Shown here: positions 15,977-24,703 of the stretch, one piece after another
How positions within the stretch are numbered: the first letter of the stretch is position 1
Layout: the number at the start of each line of letters is the position of its first letter
From: Candidatus Villigracilis propinquus
Lineage (GTDB): Bacteria; Chloroflexota; Anaerolineae; Anaerolineales; Villigracilaceae
DNA length: 64,000 nucleotides
Direction: 5' to 3'
NCBI GenBank assembly: GCA_016714565.1
Contig: JADKDM010000001.1
Coordinates: 1-64,000 of the forward strand
Notes under the pieces: generated by a model
Databases searched by the model: none
What the model was told of the DNA's origin: nothing
Seen by the model: only the letters and a program-made list of their open reading frames with translations
Program-made: the position numbers and the translations under genes

Positions 15977-17317
15977 TTATCGGTTTTTCTCCTGTTCAAG
16001 AAGCGCCTTTAATTTTGCGATCAGCTCCTTATATTGCGGGTCGTAGGCTACACTTTGCATTTGGTAGGGATCCTTTTCGAGATCGTAAAGTTCCAATTGT
16101 GGATCGGATGATGGGGCGTATTGATCCAGTACCGTCTCGGCGTAAACGTATCGTTCCGTGTGAATCGCAGCGAATTCGCCGCGCGGGGGCCAACCCTCGA
16201 TCAAAACACCCTCGCGCCAATCGTCTTGACGTGTCAACAAGTTGACGAGCGAAAGCCCGTCCATCTCATCTGGAATGGGAATTCCTGCAAGGTCAAGAAG
16301 GGTGGGGGCAATATCTATGTTGGCAACTACTTTATTCTCCACATACGGTTCAGGGATCAGCGGAGGGTATCGGATCGCATACGGAACATGGACGCTTTCC
16401 TCGTACAGGGTGTTCTTCTGAGCGATAAAGCGATGTTCCCCCCAATGCAAACCGTTATCAGAGAGGAAAATGATGACGGTATTGTCCATTTCTCCGGTCT
16501 CTTCAAGCTTGGCTAGTACTTTTTCCAAAGTTCTATCGAGCGCCATGAGAGTGAGGATCTGTCCACGGCGCATTTCATCAAGGGTTTGAATTCTGGCTTC
16601 ATCCGGAGGCGGGTCTTTTAACCCGATCCATGCGGGTTTATCGGATACATCCAGTTCGTTGAAACTTGGCAGGCGCGGAGGAAGTTCGATTTGCATGTCC
16701 GTGTCTTCAGGCGCAGGCGTGTAGGGGTTGTGAGGCGCGTTCACCGCGAGTAGCAGTGCGAACGGTCTGCTTTTATGTGTGGATTTATCCAAAAATTCCA
16801 TTGCATAGTCGCCCAGCGCGTAGGTGACGTATTGTCCCTGATGCCGAATGAACTCGCCGTTGACATTAAGCAGAGGATTTTGGTAACGGGTTTCGCCGAA
16901 TTTATACGATACCCAGAAGTCAAATTCAGGCCTTTTTTCGGCGTTCCAGGTGTTTAAATATTTTCCGATCAGCCCTGTGTAATATCCGTTTTCATCCAGA
17001 TAGTCAAAAACCGTTTTGTAGTGAAGTTCATCTTCATTTATCCATACATCGTGGTTGTGGGCGTATCTGCCCGTCAGGATGCTGGCGCGGCTGGGGCAGC
17101 ATAGCGGCGCTGTGATGTAGCCGTGCTGGAATATCACCCCTTGATCGAAGATCAGGCTTTGGGTTTTGGGCATATATTGCATGGTGTCATAGCGCTGGTC
17201 ATCGGTGAGGATGATGAGAAAATTTGGACGTGTATCATTGAAACGCGGCAGGGCCTCACATGCTTGCAAGATAATGAGGGAAAATAGTAACAAAAGGTTT
17301 ATTATTTTTTTTTCCAT
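15977..17317 (-). CDS. secreted sulfatase (alkaline-phosphatase superfamily)
   Basis: 446 residues with a lipoprotein-type signal ending LIILQAC. The metal-binding opening is RPNFLIILTDDQRYD, and the sulfatase signature is PLCCPSRASILTGRYAHNHD: the Cys of C-C-P-S-R near residue 73 is converted to formylglycine by a sulfatase-modifying enzyme, which is not in the window. SDNGLHWGEHRF carries further metal and substrate residues. It probably removes sulfate from sulfated polysaccharides or glycosaminoglycans (the N-acetylglucosamine-6-sulfatase-like group). The start at 17317 has AAGGA upstream. Nothing nearby shares its pathway. Confidence 0.88.
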   Translation of the reverse strand: MEKKIINLLLLFSLIILQACEALPRFNDTRPNFLIILTDDQRYDTMQYMPKTQSLIFDQGVIFQHGYITAPLCCPSRASILTGRYAHNHDVWINEDELHYKTVFDYLDENGYYTGLIGKYLNTWNAEKRPEFDFWVSYKFGETRYQNPLLNVNGEFIRHQGQYVTYALGDYAMEFLDKSTHKSRPFALLLAVNAPHNPYTPAPEDTDMQIELPPRLPSFNELDVSDKPAWIGLKDPPPDEARIQTLDEMRRGQILTLMALDRTLEKVLAKLEETGEMDNTVIIFLSDNGLHWGEHRFIAQKNTLYEESVHVPYAIRYPPLIPEPYVENKVVANIDIAPTLLDLAGIPIPDEMDGLSLVNLLTRQDDWREGVLIEGWPPRGEFAAIHTERYVYAETVLDQYAPSSDPQLELYDLEKDPYQMQSVAYDPQYKELIAKLKALLEQEKNR

Positions 17318-17742
17318 GGATACCTATATCCTTTTCCGAAAGATAATAAAATTCTACCGTATAAAAGTTTTTTTGTTATTAGCTTACCTTACGCAATTTT
17401 GTGTGTTTCAGGAGCATGTCGCCCTGAGCGACAGCGACACTTGCGCCGCGCGCCAGTGCGGTGAGGGTCTTTGAGATGGTTGTAGTGATCCTTCGCCCGC
17501 TCAGGGAATCATTCGCGGTGCGTAAAGGTGAGTTATCAGGTTTGGCTGATATTGAGGTCAAAAAGGGGAAAGATGCTGCCGATTGTTTTTTGCAAGCAGG
17601 TTTCAGGTAAAAAAGAGCGGGTTGCCCGGTTCTTGTCCCCAAAATGGGCATATTAGAATATCATATAAAATTTCGCCCGCACGCGTCGTCTATAGTGTGG
17701 ACTTGGTATAATCCAGTCCGCAAGTCAAATTTGGAGGATTCC
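17318..17742. other. intergenic region with dispersed repeat, leader of ftsH
   Basis: Divergent interval between the sulfatase and ftsH. It holds a 31-bp segment (17435-17465) repeated exactly at 37736-37766, a small hairpin TGTCGC/GCGACA just before it, and a 44-codon reading frame at 17476-17610 (MVVVILRPLRESFAVRKGE) that resembles the end of some lost gene but has no supporting homology visible to me. A -10-like TATAAT at 17707-17712 probably drives ftsH. Confidence 0.5.
17435..17465. repeat. 31-bp dispersed repeat, copy 1
   Basis: Begins CGACACTTGCGCCGCGC and ends AGTGCGGTGAG; identical over 31 bp to 37736-37766. Both copies are intergenic. The core GCGCCGCGCGC is itself nearly palindromic. 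Confidence 0.85.
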
Positions 17743-19605
17743 GTGAATTCCCGTAGTCAATCGTTTTTTGTGTATTTCCTTCTACTTGTTGCCATTGGTG
17801 CAATGCTTTATATGGGTTTTAACCAAAATGCCAATGCTACAGAACCCCTTACTATTAGTACGGTGGCGCAACAGGTACAAAATGGAGAAATCGCTCGAAT
17901 TATTATTTCCGGCGACGATACCATCCGTGTGGTGGGAGTCAATGGCACTGAGGAAGATGCCGTTGAATCTCGTATTGAGTCGGGAACGACTTTTGTGGAG
18001 CAGCTCCTGAGTTTTGGAGTGACCACTGAGCAGTTGGACAAGGTGGACGTTGAAGTCAGCGAGCCTTCTCCGTGGGGTGCGGTGTTGAGCGGCGCGGTCT
18101 ATCTTCTGCCGATTCTGTTCATGGGTGGTTTGCTTTGGTTCATTTTCCGTCAGGCGCAGGGCAGCAACAATGCCGCCATGTCCTTCGGGAAGAGCCGCGC
18201 GCGCATGTTCAGCGGCGAGCATCCCACTGTGACATTCGCCGATGTGGCTGGCGCGGAGGAATCCAAACAGGAATTGGCCGAAGTGGTCGAATTCCTCAAG
18301 GAGCCGCAGAAGTTCATTCAGCTCGGCGCGCGTATTCCGAAGGGTGTTTTATTGGTAGGCCCTCCTGGCACAGGCAAGACCCTTTTGGCAAAGGCTGTTT
18401 CTGGTGAAGCAGGCGTGCCATTCTTCTCGATCTCCGGTTCTGAATTTGTTGAAATGTTCGTGGGCGTGGGTGCAAGCCGCGTGCGTGACCTTTTCGATCA
18501 AGCCAAGAGACATTCTCCCTGTATTATTTTCGTAGATGAAATTGATGCCGTCGGTCGTCAGCGTGGCGCAGGTCTGGGCGGTTCACATGATGAACGCGAG
18601 CAGACCCTCAACCAAATGCTTGTCGAAATGGACGGCTTTGACACAGACACCAATGTCATCATCATTGCCGCCACCAACCGCCCCGATATTCTGGACCCAG
18701 CCCTCATGCGCCCCGGTCGCTTTGACCGCCGCGTGACGCTTGACCGCCCAGATGTGAAGGGACGCGAAGCCATTTTGCGAGTTCATGTCAAAGGCAAGCC
18801 CTTGGACCCGGCAGCCGACCTCGCTACAATTGCGCGCGGTACACCCGGTTTCGCTGGCGCTGACCTGGAAAACCTCGTTAACGAAAGCGCCATCCTTTCT
18901 GCCCGACGCAACAAGAAATCCATCGGCCAAGCGGAATTGGAAGAAGCCATTGAACGCGTGGTGATGGGACCTGAACGCAAGTCCCGCCTCATTTCTGAGG
19001 AAGAAAAGCGCATCATTGCCTACCATGAAGCTGGTCATGCCATTGTGGCAAATGCCATCGCTGAAGCAGATCCTGTCCAAAAAGTGACCATCGTTGGCCG
19101 CGGACAGGCTGGCGGTGTAACCTGGTTCCGCCCCGATGAAGACCGCATCCTCATGTCCCGCAAGAAGATGCTTGCTACGTTGGCTATGGCTTTAGGTGGA
19201 CGTGCCGCCGAAGAATTGATCTTCGACGACATCACATCCGGCGCATCCAACGACATCGAACAGGTGACTCGCATGGCCCGCGCCATGGTGACCCGCCTCG
19301 GTATGAGTGTTGAACTCGGCACCATGACCTACGGCCAAAAGGAAGAGATGATCTTCCTCGGACGTGAAATTTCCGAACAGCGCGATTACTCCGAAGCCGT
19401 CGCCGAACAGATCGACCGCGAAGTCCGCAAGATCGTGGAAGATGCCTACAAGCAGGCCAAAGCTTTGGTAAAGAAATATCGCAAGCAGCTTGACCTCGTT
19501 GCCAAGAAGCTCCTCGAAGTCGAATCGATCAATCGTGAAGATTTCGAAATCCTCTTCCCGGCTCCTGCTGGTAAGAAGAAGAGTGGCACTCCGCAAGTGG
19601 CGTGA
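17743..19605 (+). CDS. ftsH: ATP-dependent zinc metalloprotease FtsH
   Basis: Membrane-bound AAA+ protease that degrades misfolded membrane proteins and regulatory proteins. I chose the GTG at 17743, with GGAGG 6-10 nt upstream, over the ATG at 17644, which gives an implausible extension; the result is 620 residues. Two transmembrane segments flank a small external domain (residues about 6-22 and 107-129). Then come Walker A GPPGTGKT, Walker B CIIFVDEIDAVGRQ, arginine fingers in MRPGRFDRRV, and the zinc site AYHEAGHAIV (near 430). A basic C-terminus ends the protein. A TATAAT lies at 17707. It is followed by a strong terminator, so it is monocistronic. Confidence 0.96.
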   Translation: MNSRSQSFFVYFLLLVAIGAMLYMGFNQNANATEPLTISTVAQQVQNGEIARIIISGDDTIRVVGVNGTEEDAVESRIESGTTFVEQLLSFGVTTEQLDKVDVEVSEPSPWGAVLSGAVYLLPILFMGGLLWFIFRQAQGSNNAAMSFGKSRARMFSGEHPTVTFADVAGAEESKQELAEVVEFLKEPQKFIQLGARIPKGVLLVGPPGTGKTLLAKAVSGEAGVPFFSISGSEFVEMFVGVGASRVRDLFDQAKRHSPCIIFVDEIDAVGRQRGAGLGGSHDEREQTLNQMLVEMDGFDTDTNVIIIAATNRPDILDPALMRPGRFDRRVTLDRPDVKGREAILRVHVKGKPLDPAADLATIARGTPGFAGADLENLVNESAILSARRNKKSIGQAELEEAIERVVMGPERKSRLISEEEKRIIAYHEAGHAIVANAIAEADPVQKVTIVGRGQAGGVTWFRPDEDRILMSRKKMLATLAMALGGRAAEELIFDDITSGASNDIEQVTRMARAMVTRLGMSVELGTMTYGQKEEMIFLGREISEQRDYSEAVAEQIDREVRKIVEDAYKQAKALVKKYRKQLDLVAKKLLEVESINREDFEILFPAPAGKKKSGTPQVA

Positions 19606-19607
19606 GG

Positions 19608-19628
19608 CAGTAATCAGTAATTCAGTAA
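19608..19628. repeat. three 7-bp repeats behind ftsH
   Basis: CAGTAAT, CAGTAAT, TCAGTAA lie between the ftsH stop and its terminator. Confidence 0.6.
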
Positions 19629-19629
19629 A

Positions 19630-19676
19630 AAAAAGAAGAGCCTGCGACTGAAAGAGAGTCGCAGGCTCTTCTTTTT
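19630..19676 (+). terminator. terminator of ftsH
   Basis: Perfect 20-bp arms (AAAAAGAAGAGCCTGCGACT and its complement) with a 7-nt loop and a T-tract. Very strong rho-independent terminator. Confidence 0.92.
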
Positions 19677-19777
19677 CATATTTGTAAGGTGAATAAGATT
19701 CTTTTAGATTTATACTGCTGAGCAACCAGCCTGACGTAAAACAAAATCTGTTTTGCCCGCCTAAAAATATACCAGAG

Positions 19778-21112
19778 GTGAAAATGAAACTCCGAAACAA
19801 ATTATTTTCTTTGATTCTCCTGATCGTATTGACACTATCCGCATGTGCATCTCCCCCGGTGGCAACTGTTGCGCCGGAAGTCGCGCCTACCAACACACCG
19901 ATTGTTGAGCCAACGGTAGAATTGCCAACTGCGAGCCCCACAGTAGTCCCTACCGCTGACCCGTTCTACTCTGGAGATGGAAAGTTGGTCTCTGGGTCTG
20001 GTTCTGCGGAAGTGACCTTGCGGTTCATCAATAATACCGACAAACTTCTTCTCATTAACTGGGTCAACTTTGAAGGGGTGGAAGAGCCGTACATGCAGGT
20101 TGCTCCTTTAACTACAATTGAACAGGGCACATACAGCACCCATGCATGGCGGGTAAAAGACGAAGCTGGAACCGTCATTACTGAGATTGTAGCCACCAAA
20201 GATAAATTACAGGTCTTTGACATTGGGCCTGATCTCAAAGTGGCATATCAGCCCACGCCTCCGCCTCCGCCAACCATGGGCCCAGACCTTCCTATCACAG
20301 AACGCGCGTATGCAGACAGACCGGACGACTTCCCCGGTATGTATCAGGTACACGTTCTCTATGTTCTTCCTGCCGACGCAAAAGACCGCAATGTAGATAC
20401 CGATGGCAATATCAATATCAGCGTGCTGGCAGCGAACGAGTGGTTCTCTGCTCAGACCGGCGGAACCAATATCCGCTATGACACCTATCAAGGCGAACTG
20501 GATATCACATTCGTACAGTTGGATATGACCAGTGCCGAATTTTATGAAAAAACCGTAGAAATATACGGTAGCGGAAGTTTTACCCGCGATTTGCTGGAGC
20601 AAACCCTGATTCGCATGAATGTCTTTCATCCTGGCAAAATCTATTATTCGATCTTCGATATTGCCAGGGTTGATAATGCCTGTGCCGATGGCGCTCATCC
20701 CCCTCAACTCATGGGGCGCATGGTGGGGCATTATCCGGTGGCAGTCATGCCAGATGGTTTCCGCTGTTCAACCAGCGAGGTTTTTGGCGTGGGCAATAAA
20801 GGCTCTGATATGACCATTCCCCATGAGATTGCACACACGCTGGGTTTCGCCAGCGATTGTGGAAAGAATCCCACTAGTGAGAACAATAAATCACATACTG
20901 GTGATGACATCCGTGATTTGATGAATGCGCCCGACGAAGACGACACCGTCTGGTGGGATGTTAACAATATGATGCTCGACCCAGGCAATGACGATTACTA
21001 CAATCACAATATCCCGGGATGTGCTGACCTAGCAGATAGTGCTTTCCTTGCTCCGCTTCCGGAAAATTCCCAGTTGCCCGAGGGCTGGTATGCTGAGTGG
21101 AAACTCCCCTAA
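19778..21112 (+). CDS. lipoprotein with VHL-beta domain and metzincin-like protease domain
   Basis: 444 residues. The lipoprotein signal ends LTLSAC, followed by a Thr/Pro/Val-rich spacer to about residue 62. Residues about 78-132 read LRFINNTDKLLLINWVNFEG, VAPLTTIEQGTYSTHAWRV, KDEAGTVI: this is the fold signature of the von Hippel-Lindau beta domain (W-x-D/N-F-x-G, then Q-x-TY-x-T-H-x-W). A proline stretch leads to a catalytic part with TIPHEIAHTLGFASDCG near 348, an HExxHxxGxxD zinc motif as in Asp-type metzincins such as snapalysin. It is likely anchored outside the membrane. VHL-beta domains are known in some bacterial secreted proteases; the pairing with this metzincin motif is what I infer. 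The start has a GAGGTG site; ATG at 19784 is an alternative. Confidence 0.72.
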   Translation: MKMKLRNKLFSLILLIVLTLSACASPPVATVAPEVAPTNTPIVEPTVELPTASPTVVPTADPFYSGDGKLVSGSGSAEVTLRFINNTDKLLLINWVNFEGVEEPYMQVAPLTTIEQGTYSTHAWRVKDEAGTVITEIVATKDKLQVFDIGPDLKVAYQPTPPPPPTMGPDLPITERAYADRPDDFPGMYQVHVLYVLPADAKDRNVDTDGNINISVLAANEWFSAQTGGTNIRYDTYQGELDITFVQLDMTSAEFYEKTVEIYGSGSFTRDLLEQTLIRMNVFHPGKIYYSIFDIARVDNACADGAHPPQLMGRMVGHYPVAVMPDGFRCSTSEVFGVGNKGSDMTIPHEIAHTLGFASDCGKNPTSENNKSHTGDDIRDLMNAPDEDDTVWWDVNNMMLDPGNDDYYNHNIPGCADLADSAFLAPLPENSQLPEGWYAEWKLP

Positions 21113-21114
21113 AT

Positions 21115-21254
21115 AACGTGAATAATGGATAAGCCAAAACCCCCCCCCCCCCCCCCCGGGGGGGGGGGGCGGCGGGGGGGGGGGGGGGGGGGAGGGGGGG
21201 GGGGGGAGATGCTGAGGGCGTTTGGCACATCTTTCGTTATCCATTATTGACGTT
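21115..21254. repeat. poly-C/poly-G tract between inverted repeats
   Basis: Arms at 21115-21132 and 21237-21254 match 17 of 18 bases (TAATGGATAA core). Between them lie 18 consecutive C (21140-21157) and then about 50 nearly uninterrupted G. Such a run is foreign to the rest of the window and looks like a failed read through a strong hairpin, though a natural G-tract cannot be excluded. Confidence 0.8.
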
Positions 21255-21317
21255 AAATAAAAGACAAACGCAAAAGATACGGGAAAATAAGTGGATCTGT
21301 CTAAAAGGAAGTGAGAA

Positions 21318-21358
21318 AGACAAAAACTGGCGGGTATCAACTCGCCAGTTTTTTGTCT
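21318..21358. terminator. bidirectional terminator
   Basis: Arms AGACAAAAACTGGCG and CGCCAGTTTTTTGTCT, loop of about 10 nt, A/T runs on both sides. It serves the acyl-CoA ligase gene (minus) and possibly the lipoprotein gene (plus), which converge here. Confidence 0.85.
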
Positions 21359-21400
21359 TATTATGTTTGATGTTTCTAAAGACCGTCTCCTCAACGGGGT

Positions 21401-23107
21401 TTACGAAGGATTCGCTTCCTTGTGCTGTCTCACCAACTCGCGGCGCAGGATCTTGCCGACTGTGGTCTTGGGCAATTCAGCGCGGAACTCGTAATGGGTG
21501 GGGACTTTGTACGCGGCAAGCCTTTCCTTGCAGAAGTCCTTGAGCTCGGCTTCTGTCAATGTCTCGCCGGGCTTGACAACGACCCAAGCCTTCACGGTCT
21601 CACCACGGTACGGGTCAGGGATGCCAGCCACGCCTACATCCATCACCTTGGGATGGGCAGCCACTACTTCTTCCACTTCACGCGGCCAAACCTGGAAACC
21701 ACCGGGCTTAATGAGTTCCTTTTTGCGGTCAACGATGTAGAAGTAACCATCTTCGTCCACGCGGGCGATGTCACCTGTGAAGAGCCAGATCTTGCCATCG
21801 CTCAATGTGCGCAGCGTGTTGACAGTTTCCGTGGGCATGTTGTGATAGCCCTTCATCACCTGCGGCCCGTGGATCACGATCTCGCCGATCTCGCCCTGCT
21901 GGAGTTCGGTCTCGCCATCGTCCAAACTGATGATCTTGCATTCCACGTCAGGCAAAGGCATACCGATGGAGCCGGTCTTGTTTTCGCCTTCTAGCGGATT
22001 GCAGTGAGTGGCTGTCGGCGCCTCGGAAAGGCCAAAGCCTTCGAATACCTTGCCGCCCGTTAGTTTTTCAAATTGTTCCTTGGTCTCACGCAGCAGCGGA
22101 GCGGAACCGGAGATACAAGCCTTGATGGAGGACAGGTTATATTTGCCTGCCTTCACATCCGGGTGATTGTTGATACCATTATACAGAGCTGGCACACCGG
22201 GGAAAATGGTGGCTTTGTATTTCGCAATGTTATCCAGCACATCTTTCAAATCACGCGGGTTGGGAACCATCACCATGCTGGCGCCATTCGCCATTGCAAA
22301 GTTCATGCCCGCCACCATGCCGTAGACATGGAATAGCGGAATGGCCATCAACACCACTTCTTTACCTGCTTCAAGCCCGGGCATCCACGATTTGATCTGG
22401 AGTGTATTGGCAACCACATTGCGGTGCATGGCAACTGCGCCCTTGGATACGCCCGTGGTTCCGCCTGAGTATTGGAATAAAGCTGTATCGTCAGGACTAA
22501 TTTCAACGTTAGGTTTCGAGGCGTTGGGATATTTTGCAAGCACATCCTGGAACCACACGTCACCGCCTCGCAACCCGCCTTCGATCCTGAATCCGCCTTT
22601 CTTTTCTTTTGCCAGTGTAAATAGGATTTTTAGAATGGGCGGCAGAGCTTCCTTCAAATTTGTAACGATCAATTTCTTGATCTTGGTATTCGGCTGGGCC
22701 TTCTTGATGGTCTCGTAGAAGTTCGTCATCACGAACATGTATTCAATGCCCGCATCGCTGGCTTGATGTTCGATTTCCGGAGGAGTGTACAGCGGATTGG
22801 TGGCAACTACTGAACCGCCAGCCTTGAGAATACCGTAATAGGCCATCACAAATTGCGGCGAGTTTGGCATAAAGATACCAACACGATCGCCCTTCTTCAC
22901 GCCCATATCCACAAGCGCGGCGGCAAACCGATCGGAGATCTCATTCATCTCCTTATAAGTAACAACCGCGCCTTTGAAGATCGTGCAGGCGCGGTCGGGG
23001 TACTTGCGCGCGGCATCCTCTAAAAAGTGGAATAACGGCGCTTTTGGATATTCAATTGTGGTTGGTACCCCTTTATCGTAATTCTTTTGCCAAAGTTTGC
23101 TGTCCAT
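21401..23107 (-). CDS. long-chain fatty acyl-CoA ligase (AMP-binding)
   Basis: 568 residues from ATG 23107, chosen for its GGAGGAGG site; the open frame extends 24 codons further without one. ANL-superfamily enzyme that activates a carboxylate to an acyl-AMP and then acyl-CoA. Motifs: LFQYSGGTTGVSKGAV (P-loop-like), FEGFGLSEAPTATHCNP, WLFTGDIARVDEDGYFYIVD, and the C-terminal lysine in PTHYEFRAELPKTTVGKILRR. Overall most like FadD-type ligases. Probably links exogenous fatty acids to lipid synthesis or beta-oxidation; no pathway neighbours here. Confidence 0.9.
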   Translation of the reverse strand: MDSKLWQKNYDKGVPTTIEYPKAPLFHFLEDAARKYPDRACTIFKGAVVTYKEMNEISDRFAAALVDMGVKKGDRVGIFMPNSPQFVMAYYGILKAGGSVVATNPLYTPPEIEHQASDAGIEYMFVMTNFYETIKKAQPNTKIKKLIVTNLKEALPPILKILFTLAKEKKGGFRIEGGLRGGDVWFQDVLAKYPNASKPNVEISPDDTALFQYSGGTTGVSKGAVAMHRNVVANTLQIKSWMPGLEAGKEVVLMAIPLFHVYGMVAGMNFAMANGASMVMVPNPRDLKDVLDNIAKYKATIFPGVPALYNGINNHPDVKAGKYNLSSIKACISGSAPLLRETKEQFEKLTGGKVFEGFGLSEAPTATHCNPLEGENKTGSIGMPLPDVECKIISLDDGETELQQGEIGEIVIHGPQVMKGYHNMPTETVNTLRTLSDGKIWLFTGDIARVDEDGYFYIVDRKKELIKPGGFQVWPREVEEVVAAHPKVMDVGVAGIPDPYRGETVKAWVVVKPGETLTEAELKDFCKERLAAYKVPTHYEFRAELPKTTVGKILRRELVRQHKEANPS

Positions 23108-23194
23108 ACTTCCTCCTCCGTTTGAATGTTGGTGAAGATGATCTGGAGCAAGTATATACTTGAAAATATTAAAAGTCAATTACAACACTCGAGA

Positions 23195-24124
23195 TTACAG
23201 AGCGTTACGGATAAATTGCACAATTGATTCGCGTACATCTTTATCATTTGGATTGAACCACTTAATGAGCGGATCGGATTCCTTGAACCAATTTGCCTGC
23301 CTGCGCACGAACACGCGAGTGATGCGCCTCATCTCCGCCTTTGCCTGCTCGGTGGACAATTCACCTTTTATCACTCTGACACATTCCCGATACCCGATTG
23401 CAGACATGCCCGGCAATGTGGGTGAGTAGCCTTTATCCAGCAGACCTTTCACTTCGTCAATTAATCCATTCGCAAACATGAGATCGATGCGCTCATCTAC
23501 CCGTTGATAAAGTTCCTCACGCGGACGGATCAGCCCGATCGTGATTAAGTGATATGGCGAATCACTCTGCCCGCGCTGCTCGGAGAATCTTCTGCCCGTT
23601 GTGAAGATCACTTCCAACGCGCGGATGGTTCTGCGGTAATTCCGCGCATCAATTTTCTCAGCTGATTCCGGGTCCAGAATTCGCAATTTGTCGTGTAGCC
23701 ATTCCAGCCCTTTCTCTTCTTTCATCTTTTCCAAAATATCCCGCATCTTTTCATCTGGTACCACTTCGGGCGGAGTCCATCCCTCCGTCACGGCACGGAT
23801 GTATTGTCCCGTGCCGCCTACAAGGAATGGCAAATGAGTGCGTGTATGAATATCTGTGATGATCTCCCTTGCTTTTTGTTGAAAGACAGCAAGGCTCAAA
23901 GTCTCGTCCGGGTTGACGATGTCAATTAAATGATGGGGCACACGCGCCATCTCTGCGGCGGATGGTTTGGCTGTGCCAATGTCCATGCCGCGGTAAAAGA
24001 GACGAGAATCCGCAGAGATGATCTCGCCGTTCAATTTTTCAGCAAGCCGAATGGCTAGTTCCGTTTTGCCAACCGCAGTTGGCCCGACGATGAGGATGAG
24101 GGGTGGTTTCGATGATGACATCAT
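23195..24124 (-). CDS. miaA: tRNA dimethylallyltransferase
   Basis: Adds the dimethylallyl group to A37 of tRNAs reading UNN codons. P-loop VGPTAVGKTELAIRLA, then ISADSRLFYRGMDIGTAKPS (usually DSRQVYRGMDIGTAKP), FLVGGTGQYI, and RNYRRTIRALEV, all standard. Length 309 from ATG 24124 (MMSSSKPP). A GTG at 24154 would add ten residues and overlap the upstream gene; I prefer the ATG but its Shine-Dalgarno is weak, so coupling to the upstream gene is likely. The Q to L change in DSRLFYRG is a small departure. Confidence 0.93.
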   Translation of the reverse strand: MMSSSKPPLILIVGPTAVGKTELAIRLAEKLNGEIISADSRLFYRGMDIGTAKPSAAEMARVPHHLIDIVNPDETLSLAVFQQKAREIITDIHTRTHLPFLVGGTGQYIRAVTEGWTPPEVVPDEKMRDILEKMKEEKGLEWLHDKLRILDPESAEKIDARNYRRTIRALEVIFTTGRRFSEQRGQSDSPYHLITIGLIRPREELYQRVDERIDLMFANGLIDEVKGLLDKGYSPTLPGMSAIGYRECVRVIKGELSTEQAKAEMRRITRVFVRRQANWFKESDPLIKWFNPNDKDVRESIVQFIRNAL

Positions 24125-24137
24125 TGAGTTGTTGATT

Positions 24138-24566
24138 TTATCTCTCCAAGGCACATTCCGACGGATTGGCCGGGTCGTAATACACCGTTACCGCCGCCCC
24201 AATGGGGTAGCGGGCGACGGTTGCGTGCGCCTGCCCAGTTACGCGAACGTTAAGGAATTGTTCGCCAGCTTTGATCCTCTGGCTTTGGTAGCTTTGTCCA
24301 TTCACTGCGTACACATAAACGACTACTGGGTAATAGGAATGACTTCTACCTGTGTGTTTCGATTGCACGCTGGACATAAGCACCGTACCTGTTGTGCTGA
24401 GCCAGTTCTGTGTGGACTGGCGGTACGCCATGCTTTGCTGGTTCCGTCTATACAGAAAGTAGCCAATTCCGCCGATAACTAAAATGGGAATGACTGTGGC
24501 GCAAATTGTAATAGCCACGCCACCCAATATACCAACTCCTGTAATGAGCCATTCGAAGTTACCCAT
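24138..24566 (-). CDS. DUF3592 domain membrane protein
   Basis: 142 residues. One or two N-terminal hydrophobic segments (about 7-40), then a beta-rich domain with TGTVLMSSVQSK, YYPVVVYVYAVNGQSYQS and IGAAVTVYYDPANPSECAL, the hallmark end of DUF3592 (YDPxNPxxAVL). Function unknown. The start at 24566 has AAGGAG. The stop lies 13 nt before the miaA start, so the two probably share a transcript. Confidence 0.85.
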   Translation of the reverse strand: MGNFEWLITGVGILGGVAITICATVIPILVIGGIGYFLYRRNQQSMAYRQSTQNWLSTTGTVLMSSVQSKHTGRSHSYYPVVVYVYAVNGQSYQSQRIKAGEQFLNVRVTGQAHATVARYPIGAAVTVYYDPANPSECALER

Positions 24567-24703
24567 AAGATTTTCTCCTTTTTTAGTAAAACTTGCAGCC
24601 GGGCATCATATCAAAATGATTTTCCGATATTTCATTTTATTGCCTTTCTGGTAAACTCCTAAAAGTTTAATCGTATTCCCATTTTAACACCGAGGAAGCC
24701 GCT

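Noticed and set aside
17476..17610. 44-codon frame upstream of ftsH as a small gene
   Set aside because: No ribosome-binding site and no family resemblance; it overlaps the end of a dispersed repeat region.
17644..17742. Upstream ATG start of FtsH
   Set aside because: It would add 33 residues lying across the likely TATAAT promoter and lacks a Shine-Dalgarno; the GTG at 17743 has GGAGG.
21158..21206. G-rich run as a regulatory G-quadruplex
   Set aside because: Almost pure homopolymer next to C18 within inverted arms is more easily explained by a sequencing or assembly failure.
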